57,427 nt of DNA, from contig BMAT01004252.1 in the NCBI GenBank assembly GCA_019649035.1, positions 109,702 through 167,128 on the forward strand. Direction: 5' to 3'. The first letter of the stretch is position 1, and the number at the start of each line of letters is the position of its first letter. Source of the DNA: Elysia marginata (taxonomy: Eukaryota > Mollusca > Gastropoda > Plakobranchidae). The notes under the pieces were generated by a model. That model was not told the DNA's origin. It did no database searches and saw only the letters and a list, made by a program, of their open reading frames with translations. Shown one piece after another: positions 53,901 through 57,427 of this stretch. Both the position numbers and the translations under genes were made by a program.

Positions 53901-56900
53901 ATCGACCGTCTGAGAGTGATTATCTCCCTCTTATTCTCAAAGAGTAGAAAAAAATGACGTCTGCCAGGATTGACAAAAATAACATTCTTGATTTGATAAC
54001 TTTTATAGAACAGTCGATAATGTTCCATTTTCTGTAAAAACTAGTGGCTGTCTATTTTAAGATTACAGTGCCTAAATCTTTTTGTGTAGGTCTATGTTTT
54101 TTATTACTTGGATAGTTGTTAAAATGTATAAAATTATTCAATATAATTATATAGAACTCGCGTGCTATTCAATGTTTTTGGGAGGTATTTTAATGTCAAA
54201 TTAGATAAGAAAACAAATCGTTTTATTCCAAATCTAATATAGGCCATTTTAACTAATCTTTTGTTACTGTTAATATTCATTTACTTTATCAAGAAGAAAC
54301 CTAGCAATCGCAGTGTTATGATTCCTAAGAGCCTGATGAAGATTGATTTTCGTTATGACTAAAACTTTACATTTTGACCTTACACGACAGTTCGTAAAAA
54401 GCACAAAAACAAACAAAGAAAAACCAGGCAAAGTGTTTGATAATTCTAAAGCTTCGAGTGTTGAGACAATGCTAGTTTTCACCGATGACAATAGTAATCA
54501 GGTGATAAAGACTTTAGGCGTACCGCTGGGATACCTATTTGAAGGCGTAATTAGATAAACTGCTAAAATTGATCTCTATGACTCACAATAAAAAGTAGAT
54601 AAAATTTATTCGTACAGTGGTGCACGTGATAAAATTTGCGAAAATGTTAATTACAAGCTTCAGCTCCTTCTAAAAGTCAAGTGATTAAATGTCAATTTTG
54701 AAAAAAACGATTTTTGTTTCACAGTAGCCTACCACCGCTCAATGAGATATTGCAAAGAGAGAATTTAACAACTAATTAGAACGTTAGAAAAGAAAGAAAA
54801 AGAAAATATTCCATATGTATACGCTCTACATTCTATACATGAAGTTAAACTCTCTCGAAAGACCCAATTCATCCTTTAAATGCAACGTGTCTCAAAAAAT
54901 CCTGAAGTGGAAAAAATCTGCAATAAAAAGCTAAAATTGAGATATATCGGAAATCATGTGTGTCCTCATCCACTGTACTTCTGAAAAGGTGTATGTCACA
55001 TAGACATTGAATATGTTAAAAATTCGTTCAAGAATTATAAGCTCCATTTCTTTAAGGCACTGTTTTTCTGGTATTCGTCAATCTCTAATATATTAAGAGA
55101 ATACATTTGTGTACGTTAAAAACCCTGAATATTGTCTAAAATCCTTATAAAATGAGATACATGTGGAATTATATACCCAACAATCACAGAGCTAAAGGGA
55201 AATATAATAAAAAAATGCCACAATCTGCAGCAGACAAGGCAAATAGATACACTAGATAATTAAATTGACGGAACAAATAGTGACCGAGATAGGAAAAGTC
55301 TCTGCAATTAAAGTGTATGATCAATATGTGTCTGGCATTTTAAAAAAATCTTGATGTTCACAATTGAAATCCACCTATATGTCAGAATTATGTTAAGATG
55401 TAGTATATGTCAATCTCAATTTGGCAAACACTGATTCATCGACAAAGTCAATCCATACTTAAAATTACTGGAAGTAGATAACATATACATGGTATAGTTA
55501 CGAATCCATCACACACAGCAGACCTAAAATTTTGGAACAAGTACACTATTTATACGTCAGAAACTGTGATTATACTTAACTATAATTGTGATTATATTTC
55601 TGTTTTAATTATAGACCTCTAAAAATGCTGAGAGAGGTCACTGAGCATGATACAATATGAGAGTATTGCTCTTCGTATTCAAGAATAGTGAAACTTTTAC
55701 ATTTTTACAGAGATCGTAATAATATGTCTTTAAGCTTTAACAGCATTCTGCCAATACATGGTTTAAAATGACTTTACATTTTGTGTGAGCATAACAGCAG
55801 TCTTTGGATGGAGACTCGTGATGTTGGAAGAAAATGAACATTGGCGATACAGAGTAATTGTACAGTTATTATTCTTCACTGTTAATTATTGACACCGTTT
55901 TTGTAAGAGGCTCCTGTCTTTGTTATATTGATTTTTTTTTCAGATCCCCTTAGCCGCCTGAAGTTTCTTTCATTGATAGTCCTCGATAGTTATGTTCAAT
56001 TTTGTAATATTTTAATGTAACCTAGTTTTTCAAACTCGTTACATGTCGACAATAATTATACTTTGTTTACGTGTTAATTCGTTTTTTTTTTAATTAAAAT
56101 TTCCATTTTAAATACTACGTTTGATAATTATAATATTATTATATAAGTCAAAATTCTAAAAAAAAACTGGTAATGGTTGTTAAAAACACGTGTCGGATGA
56201 GTTTAAAACTTGCATGGAATTATGATCTAAATTAAAGAAAAACAAAAATCCGAAATCCCACTATGAAAAACAGGCTGTTCAACACTACCTTGAACGACTG
56301 TAGAGATTTTTGAAAAACTATATGCGAACTGGGACCGATTTTCAAATTTTTTTTAGTAATTTCCCTTTGAGCTAATTCTTTGTGAGGATTAGAAATTGAT
56401 TTCTTACGGTTGAGCTGCTTACTTCCCTTGGTATATTGATTTTTTAAACTTTCGTCCTCATTGTTCTCAATGTGCCGATATATTTTAGTTCAGCTGCTTT
56501 CCTTTTTTATTCTATACTTTTAACATGCCCGTTACATCTGTAAGATTTTTTAATTAAATTGTTATCAAGCTTTTAAATACATATCTTATAACACAAGTGT
56601 TCATACCAGGGCATCCATAAAAACATTGAGATCTAGATGAAGTTAAGACACGTTTAAATCGACAGTGAACTTTGCCTATCGGGTCATCCTTAACGACCAT
56701 TGGTCGCCGATATTTCTGGCGGGATTTTTTTCCTTAAATCTGTTTCGGTTTCTTTAAAATCAAAATATCATTAAAATATTATGGGGCAGCGTGGCGGAGT
56801 GGTTCTCGCGTCGAACTCGAGATCTGGAGGTCGCGGGTTCGATTCCCGACCATGCCATGTTGCAATTGCCTTGGGAAAGGAATTTACCCAAAATTTCGCC

Positions 56901-57268
56901 AGTCCACCCACCTGTAAAATGGGTACCCAGCTACAGGCTTCAAATGTACTGGTGTGCTGGGGCATTAGTGGCGCTGCTCTGTGGTGACACAGTTTCGTTT
57001 AGTAGCGAAGACAAATTTCCCGAAAGGGATTAATGTACTGTATAAAAAAAAATTAAAAATTTATTACATAAAATCATGGATTTTATTGTGATTAAAAAAA
57101 AACCCACTAATTTAATATATTGAAACTATATCTTTATATATTCTGTTTAGATAGCTAGATGGACCTCACCTGAAAAACATGTTTTTGCCCTGTTAGAAGC
57201 CCGTCTTCTACCGGCTCTACCACCATCATTTCACTCACAAGAATGGCGCCTTTTTCGTCACCCCTTTC
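5442..57268 (-). CDS. Tandem PH-BTK domain protein, no kinase seen (5'-partial, 12 exons in window)
   Basis: Exons, in order of transcription: 57,268-57,170; 48,774-48,675; 46,482-46,354; 23,059-22,857; 17,830-17,732; 16,684-16,591; 15,772-15,638; 12,463-12,267; 11,061-10,963; 9,309-9,216; 7,873-7,694; 6,091-5,442. Joined, they are 2,079 nt in one open frame: 692 residues plus TAA. Residues 1-109 are module C, 110-286 module B, 287-476 module A and 477-692 a tail. Each module is a PH domain of the Tec/BTK type (MLKxxQ start, Tyr/Lys-x-x-Arg strand, Trp in the last helix) followed by a BTK zinc motif (His, Cys-Cys, Cys). In that family such units bind inositol phospholipids at the membrane; that role here is inferred. 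Tec kinases and GAP1-type RasGAPs carry one such unit. No SH3, SH2, kinase or RasGAP exon is visible. The single-gene model rests on matching phases; three neighbouring genes are the alternative. The start lies beyond the window. Confidence 0.65.
5961..5988. repeat. (GTT)9 microsatellite in coding DNA
   Basis: On the coding (minus) strand this is nine AAC codons, a poly-Asn run inside the C-terminal tail. The trinucleotide unit keeps the frame when it changes length. Confidence 0.9.
6092..7693 (-). other. Intron before the last exon
   Basis: This is a GT...AG intron in phase 1. It contains GA-rich degenerate simple sequence at about 6,650-7,150 and 7,500-7,560. The long antisense and sense frames in it are simple-sequence artefacts. 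Confidence 0.75.
7694..7873 (-). CDS. Module A exon 4: BTK zinc motif
   Basis: This 180-nt exon runs from acceptor GCTCAG to donor GCAG/GTAAAA; phase 1 in, phase 1 out. It reads RYHPGVWVKQ, then CYNCC and EAQGCAEV. His, Cys-Cys and Cys correspond to the four zinc ligands of the BTK motif (human BTK His143, Cys154, Cys155, Cys165). Twelve residues separate His from the Cys pair instead of ten, and nine separate the pair from the last Cys as usual. It continues about 20 residues past the motif, longer than the matching exons of modules B and C, before the tail exon. Confidence 0.92.
7874..9215 (-). other. Intron between module A exons 3 and 4
   Basis: It carries a minus-strand SINE at 8,280-8,568. 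No other coding signal is seen. Confidence 0.75.
8280..8568 (-). mobile_element. tRNA-derived SINE, family 1, with 14-bp target-site duplication
   Basis: This is an inverted copy of the element at 51,511-51,809. It has the same tRNA-like head (B-box near GGTTCGATCC), central block ATAATGTGACTGGG and 3' end around GACGTTAAAA. It is flanked by identical copies of TGCGACTTTAAAGA at 8,266-8,279 and 8,569-8,582, a target-site duplication that fixes its ends. Confidence 0.9.
9216..9309 (-). CDS. Module A exon 3: PH domain C-terminal part
   Basis: This 94-nt exon has acceptor TGTTAG and donor AAAG/GTAAAA; phase 0 in, phase 1 out. It encodes LYIVATSEQERISWVAAIKK, the last PH strand and C-terminal helix with the nearly invariant Trp. 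It corresponds in length and phase to 16,591-16,684 of module B. Confidence 0.9.
9310..10962 (-). other. Intron between module A exons 2 and 3
   Basis: Apart from a short CA run at about 9,316-9,336 and the GAA/GAC array at 10,325-10,460, nothing is recognisable. Confidence 0.7.
10325..10460. repeat. (GAC)n/(GAA)n trinucleotide array
   Basis: A GAC block followed by a longer GAA block. The minus-strand frame of poly-Arg and poly-Leu through it is an artefact. Confidence 0.95.
10963..11061 (-). CDS. Module A exon 2: PH domain middle part
   Basis: This 99-nt exon has acceptor ACTTAG and donor TTCAG/GTAAGT; phase 0 at both ends. It encodes KLKGSIPFVEMLVVEPVKDG and ends VFQ. The KGSI strand and the VExV element are typical of Tec-type PH domains. 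Its 33 codons match the exon lengths in modules B and C exactly, and it is especially close to module C (MVVEPVEDGLL). Confidence 0.92.
11062..12266 (-). other. Intron between module A exons 1 and 2
   Basis: No coding signal or named repeat was seen. Confidence 0.65.
12267..12463 (-). CDS. Module A exon 1: linker and PH domain start
   Basis: This 197-nt exon has acceptor TTTTTCAG and donor CTGGAG/GTTTTT; phase 1 in, phase 0 out. The first two bases complete a codon begun in an earlier exon; joined to the module B BTK exon this gives GAG (Glu). After about 27 linker residues it reads MLKKSQNKSTFF, then YQERVFTLD and FYSGYLE, the first strands of a Tec-type PH domain. The Lys after the Leu and the Arg of YQERV occupy the places of the BTK residues (around Lys12 and Arg28) that contact phosphoinositide. 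An ATG follows the acceptor directly, so this could also be a first coding exon if module A is a separate gene. Confidence 0.9.
12594..12722. repeat. (GA)n-rich microsatellite
   Basis: A GA-rich tract with GGGA/GAAA interruptions that ends in a purer GA run. Confidence 0.9.
13424..13495. repeat. (CT)n microsatellite with CTAT end
   Basis: A CT run followed by a few CTAT units. Confidence 0.95.
14925..15409. repeat. (ACT)n trinucleotide array interrupted by a gap
   Basis: A long ACT array with ATT, CTG and CCT variants, including a (CCT)n block near 15,301-15,328. The assembly gap lies inside it, so its true length is unknown. Confidence 0.95.
14973..15019. other. Assembly gap of 47 N
   Basis: Positions 14,973-15,019 are all N, within the ACT array. 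Confidence 0.99.
15638..15772 (-). CDS. Module B exon 4: BTK zinc motif
   Basis: This 135-nt exon has acceptor GATCACAG and donor CCTG/GTACTA; phase 1 in, phase 1 out. It encodes LPSYHPGLYLKN, then RWDCC and KLSEGCRRI. His, Cys-Cys and Cys match the BTK zinc ligands, with 12 and 9 intervening residues as in module A. Reading through the donor meets a stop after about 18 residues, so either splicing or a short run-out end is needed. The leftover G joins in frame to the first PH exon of module A. Confidence 0.92.
15773..16590 (-). other. Intron between module B exons 3 and 4
   Basis: AT-rich; no further signal seen. Confidence 0.65.
16591..16684 (-). CDS. Module B exon 3: PH domain C-terminal part
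   Basis: This 94-nt exon has acceptor CACTAG and donor GAAAG/GTAAAA; phase 0 in, phase 1 out. It encodes VVYFDEYDLMRLYVVANSPE, then RQQAWIKALKK, the strand and C-terminal helix with the conserved Trp. It is the best single match in the window to Tec-family PH domains. Confidence 0.93.
16685..17731 (-). other. Intron between module B exons 2 and 3
   Basis: No recognisable feature. The two opposite frames near 17,229-17,673 look like chance open frames. Confidence 0.65.
17732..17830 (-). CDS. Module B exon 2: PH domain middle part
   Basis: This 99-nt exon has acceptor TGTATAG and donor TTTCAG/GTAAGC; phase 0 at both ends. It encodes NERCRIHLSCVVAVEPADLE and ends NAFQ. The length and the VAVEP...FQ skeleton match modules A and C, but the KGxI strand has diverged. 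Confidence 0.87.
20292..20357. repeat. Imperfect palindrome
   Basis: ATTGTGAGGA at the left end pairs with TCCTTACAAT at the right (9 of 10). Inside, ACACGTGTGT faces ACACATGTTT. The whole could fold as a long interrupted hairpin. No flanking duplication is clear. Confidence 0.5.
21797..22049 (-). mobile_element. tRNA-derived SINE, family 3
   Basis: On the minus strand the head reads GGTGGTCGCATAGCTCAGTT and then GAGTTCGAAAC, giving A-box-like and B-box-like promoter elements of a tRNA. The body contains GTCAGTATAATGTGACTGG and the 3' end is a short (ATCA)n tail after CCCTTCA. Another copy of its tail opens the window. The central block resembles that of family 1. Confidence 0.85.
22335..22548. 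repeat. (AAT)n array
   Basis: AAT units with GAT and CAA variants. Isoleucine-rich frames on both strands are artefacts. Confidence 0.97.
22857..23059 (-). CDS. Module B exon 1: linker and PH domain start
   Basis: This 203-nt exon has acceptor CTTTAAAG and donor CTTAGG/GTGAGT; phase 1 in, phase 0 out. The first two bases would complete GTT (Val) with the G left by the module C BTK exon. After about 30 linker residues it encodes MLKRAQGRSSFFTS, YKQRTFVLD and LRYYDGDLR, very like the Tec-kinase PH start. The basic residues that bind phosphoinositide in BTK are kept. Confidence 0.93.
24481..24730. repeat. Two-copy tandem duplication, about 117 bp
   Basis: TACCAACTTAGTT followed by CTATCG, CGAGTATAAAA, TTAATAT and CGCATG occurs at 24,481 and again in the same order from 24,598. 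The copies have diverged by substitutions and small indels. Confidence 0.75.
26490..26580. repeat. (GATA)n microsatellite
   Basis: GATA/GATAAATA units, with degenerate extension to about 26,760. Confidence 0.9.
29071..29170. repeat. (CT)n-rich tract
   Basis: CTCT with CTCG and TTACTCT interruptions. Confidence 0.85.
29415..29815. repeat. (CT)n/(CTGT)n-rich tract
   Basis: Pyrimidine-rich simple sequence in several blocks with short ordinary DNA at about 29,580-29,665. Overlapping Ser/Leu-rich frames come from the repeat. Confidence 0.85.
30438..30746 (-). mobile_element. CORE-like tRNA-derived SINE, family 2
   Basis: On the minus strand it starts with a tRNA-like head (GGTTAGCGCG, then CGCGGGTTCGATTCCC) and continues with CTGCCTTAGGAAAGCAATTT and CATCTGTAAAATGGGTACC. 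The last block is like the conserved domain of MIR and other CORE-SINEs. The same body follows a different head at 56,783. Confidence 0.82.
31527..31615 (+). other. Probable 5' untranslated part of the PRRT-like gene
   Basis: A strong acceptor (long T run, then CGTTTCAG) ends at 31,526, 89 nt before the start codon. The first coding exon therefore probably begins here, with a separate upstream non-coding exon that I cannot place. Confidence 0.45.
31616..34181 (+). CDS. PRRT-like gene exon 1
   Basis: It encodes residues 1-855: N-terminal hydrophobic segment, ectodomain and the first five membrane segments. The donor is GCAAAAG/GTTTGT (phase 1). Reading through meets TGA three codons later, so an unspliced form would end at residue 858 and lose two membrane segments. 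Confidence 0.9.
31616..35872 (+). CDS. PRRT3/PRRT4-like multi-pass membrane protein with repeat-rich ectodomain
   Basis: Exons 31,616-34,181, 34,906-35,105 and 35,672-35,872 join in one frame (2,967 nt, 988 residues), near the roughly 900-1,000 residues of vertebrate PRRT3 and PRRT4. Residues 6-22 are hydrophobic (signal peptide or anchor). RTKR at 136-139 is a furin-type site. Residues 180-450 hold six degenerate EPCTA-like units; 557-652 are 16 copies of [YE]PEHET. From about 666, after a WP-rich linker, come roughly seven membrane segments (about 680-700, 716-735, 745-775, 787-806, 816-840, 866-886, 905-928). LTDAYG and LPGFSASF match the conserved PRRT3/4 membrane block. The cytoplasmic tail is short and polar, ending TTEMC. 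The start ATG has A at -3. The molecular role of this family is poorly known. The gene lies antisense to the PH-BTK exons. Confidence 0.88.
32165..32960 (+). repeat. Six degenerate EPCTA-type coding repeats
   Basis: TAEPCTA, TSEPCTA, TAEPCTG, SGEPCTA, TEPSTS and SGEPCTA occur near 32,165, 32,327, 32,519, 32,629, 32,826 and 32,947. Each sits in Ser/Thr/Glu-rich sequence, with longer shared blocks such as VSLDPERF and HVEISIEST. This points to old segmental duplication in a mucin-like ectodomain. Confidence 0.8.
33284..33571 (+). repeat. 18-bp coding minisatellite, 16 units
   Basis: Exactly 288 bp, 16 units of 18 bp, encode one EPEHET, six YPEHET, one EPEHET, seven YPEHET and a final EPEHES. 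Units differ mainly at third positions (CCA/CCG, GAA/GAG, CAC/CAT), so the protein repeat is better conserved than the DNA. Confidence 0.95.
34440..34590. repeat. (CT)n/(CTGT)n microsatellite in PRRT-like intron 1
   Basis: A pyrimidine tract with a clean (CTGT)n block near 34,530-34,565, inside the 724-nt first intron. Confidence 0.9.
34906..35105 (+). CDS. PRRT-like gene exon 2
   Basis: Acceptor CTCAACAG, donor ATG/GTAAGT. With the leftover G it forms 67 codons (residues 856-922): one membrane segment (SYTSGGVAICVGGVNMYMAV), a loop with WWW, and the start of the last membrane segment. Confidence 0.9.
35672..35872 (+). CDS. PRRT-like gene exon 3
   Basis: Acceptor ACTTTTCAG, phase 0. It completes the last membrane segment (VLLAFMNTA), then encodes a short cytoplasmic tail with CPCAP and a basic stretch, ending at TGA. 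201 nt, 66 residues plus stop. Confidence 0.9.
   Translation, partial: VLLAFMNTAKAASIRDVWFRWTNSLLSSSLCPCAPQQRRVGDIEAATNATANRKHKEHETVTTEMC
36084..38325. repeat. Cluster of CTAGATCTAG motifs
   Basis: CTAGATCTAG or one-base variants occur at about 36,084, 36,283, 36,411, 38,033 and 38,311. Others lie far away at about 13,702 and 56,628. The surrounding DNA is not otherwise repeated. Confidence 0.6.
38760..39800. repeat. Divergent tandem repeat, about seven units of 145-170 bp
   Basis: The landmark GATCTATTTATGA followed by TTTTCAAAGCAATTTGAAGT recurs in altered form near 38,782, 38,943, 39,092, 39,245, 39,407, 39,551 and 39,720. Between landmarks lie shared blocks such as CACTTCCGGT, GCAAAGAAT and GGGATTTTAA. 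Related sequence may extend to about 40,600: AACTTCGGCAT-like blocks recur near 40,107 and 40,464. Confidence 0.8.
41610..42135. repeat. (GTA)n/(GAT)n then (GAA)n array
   Basis: GAT and GTA units to about 41,945, followed by GAA/AAG units. Valine-rich and leucine-rich frames in it are artefacts. Confidence 0.95.
42598..42730. repeat. (CT)n-rich tract
   Basis: CTGTCT and CTCT blocks with CCCT interruptions. Confidence 0.9.
44815..44960. repeat. (CTGT)n/(CT)n microsatellite
   Basis: GTCTGT units, then about 45 bp of pure CT. Confidence 0.92.
46354..46482 (-). CDS. Module C exon 4: BTK zinc motif
   Basis: This 129-nt exon has acceptor TCATCAG and donor GCAG/GTAAGT; phase 1 in, phase 1 out. 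It encodes EYYHRGVLVEGVYNCC and MEGCQKASQ. All four zinc ligands are present. His to the Cys pair is 10 residues as in human BTK, but only 8 residues separate the pair from the last Cys. The leftover G joins in frame to 23,059. Confidence 0.9.
47229..48075. repeat. Pair of diverged direct repeats (about 115 bp) flanking a LINE piece
   Basis: The segment 47,229-47,345 and the segment from 47,961 to about 48,075 align in the same orientation, sharing CAATGA, GATAAGTA, AGACATC and CACATTCCATCGATTTC. They lie about 730 bp apart and bracket the LINE remnant. Confidence 0.65.
47405..47895 (-). mobile_element. Decayed LINE fragment: RNase H end and zinc knuckle
   Basis: On the minus strand, WITGHCNIKGN matches the RNase H motif WIPGHxxIxGNExAD of I- and Jockey-group LINEs. 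About 270 nt further on, PHCRYCDHTAETAEHLSLLC has the CxxC...H...C pattern found at the end of such ORF2 proteins. The frame is broken between them, so it is a pseudogene. Confidence 0.75.
48675..48774 (-). CDS. Module C exon 3: PH domain C-terminal part
   Basis: This 100-nt exon has acceptor CCACCAG and donor ACAG/GTAATA; phase 0 in, phase 1 out. It encodes ISYTYEVD, TLYVVAPNEVVRDSWITAIR, the strand and final helix with the conserved Trp. It is two codons longer than in modules A and B. Confidence 0.92.
49225..49375. repeat. (CAC)n/(CAT)n-rich tract
   Basis: Interrupted CAC, CAT and ATT triplets; frames on both strands are low-complexity. Confidence 0.85.
51511..51809 (+). mobile_element. 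tRNA-derived SINE, family 1, with 9-bp target-site duplication
   Basis: The head GTAGCCTCGCGGTAAGACAC and GTGGGTTCGATCCTC give A- and B-box-like elements. The body contains GGTATCAGGATAATGTGACT and the end is GAGACGTTAAAATTCAAAC. CACATCTAC occurs at 51,497-51,505 and 51,814-51,822. Confidence 0.88.
53230..53540 (-). mobile_element. tRNA-derived SINE, family 1, with 12-bp target-site duplication
   Basis: An inverted copy of the element at 51,511-51,809 with the same head, body and tail. ATGCTAGGAGTG at 53,218-53,229 and ATGCTAGTAGTG at 53,541-53,552 flank it with one mismatch. Confidence 0.88.
56783..57035 (+). mobile_element. CORE-like tRNA-derived SINE, family 2
   Basis: The head carries TGGCGGAGTGG (A-box) and CGCGGGTTCGATTCCC (B-box). 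The body has TTGCCTTGGGAAAGGAATTT and CACCTGTAAAATGGGTACCC, shared with the copy at 30,438-30,746, and it ends in an A-rich tail. Flanking ATTAAAATATTAT and ATTAAAAATTTAT could be a decayed target-site duplication. The open frames through it are not genes. Confidence 0.85.
57170..57268 (-). CDS. Module C exon 2: PH domain middle part
   Basis: This 99-nt exon has acceptor TTGTCCAG and donor TTTCAG/GTGAGG; phase 0 at both ends. It encodes KGAILVSEMMVVEPVEDGLL and ends HVFQ, the close counterpart of module A exon 2. The first PH exon of this module must lie beyond the window on this strand. Confidence 0.92.
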
Positions 57269-57348
57269 CTGGACAATTATGAAGCAAAGTTTGTGGTAAA
57301 AAAAAAGACAACAAATGTGCTTTGAAGTTAAGTTAAGTTGAGTGGTAA

Positions 57349-57427
57349 AGGTGAAGGTGGTGGTAGTAGTAGCAGCAGCAACAGTAGCAGTAGTAGTAGT
57401 AGCAGTAGTAGTAGTAGTAGTAGTAGT
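57349..57427. repeat. (AGT)n/(AGC)n array at the window edge
   Basis: GGT, AGT and AGC triplets run to the last base; the array continues outside. Confidence 0.95.

Larger units (their letters stand above)
48775..57169 (-). other. 8.4-kb intron between module C exons 2 and 3
   Basis: It holds a CAC/CAT array, two family 1 SINEs and one CORE-like SINE. No exon was recognised. Stretches 49.5-51.4 and 53.6-56.7 kb are featureless AT-rich DNA. Confidence 0.65.

Noticed and set aside
56783..56858. tRNA gene
   Set aside because: A- and B-boxes are present, but the CORE-like body and A-rich tail follow directly, so it is a SINE head. The same holds for the heads at 8.5, 22.0, 30.7, 51.5 and 53.5 kb.

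Overview
This window is a stretch of AT-rich animal nuclear DNA. The signs are long introns with GT/AG splice sites, many microsatellites, several tRNA-derived SINE families, decayed LINE fragments and one assembly gap of 47 N. Scattered CTAGATCTAG-type motifs and the SINE types suggest a mollusc, probably a gastropod. That assignment is an inference from memory; no species can be named from the sequence.

Two protein-coding loci can be supported. The minus strand carries at least three copies of one domain unit: a Tec/BTK-type pleckstrin-homology (PH) domain followed by a BTK-type zinc motif. Copy C lies at 57,268-46,354 with its first exon beyond the window. Copy B lies at 23,059-15,638 and copy A at 12,463-7,694, followed by a proline-rich last exon that ends in a stop at 5,442. 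The copies have the same four-exon layout and the same intron phases. Each BTK-motif exon ends in phase 1, and the next copy's first PH exon begins in the matching phase. Splicing C to B to A is therefore in frame throughout, giving 692 residues plus a stop within the window. I read this as one gene encoding a tandem PH-BTK array with a proline-rich tail and no kinase domain in this window. Three separate duplicated genes remain possible. This is the most unusual object here.

The plus strand carries a complete three-exon gene (31,616-35,872, 988 residues) for a PRRT3/PRRT4-like membrane protein. It has an N-terminal hydrophobic segment, a furin-type RTKR site, a long Ser/Thr/Glu-rich ectodomain with two kinds of internal repeat, and a C-terminal block of about seven membrane segments. 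If the minus-strand gene is continuous, this gene lies antisense inside its 23.3-kb intron between modules C and B.

The rest is non-coding as far as I can see. It holds one SINE family at 8.3, 51.5 and 53.2 kb, each copy with a target-site duplication, and a CORE-like SINE family at 30.4 and 56.8 kb. A third SINE lies at 21.8 kb with a second tail at position 1. LINE remnants lie at 29-295 and about 47.4-47.9 kb. There is a divergent tandem repeat of roughly 155-bp units at 38.8-39.8 kb, a 117-bp duplication at 24.5 kb, and many di- and trinucleotide arrays.
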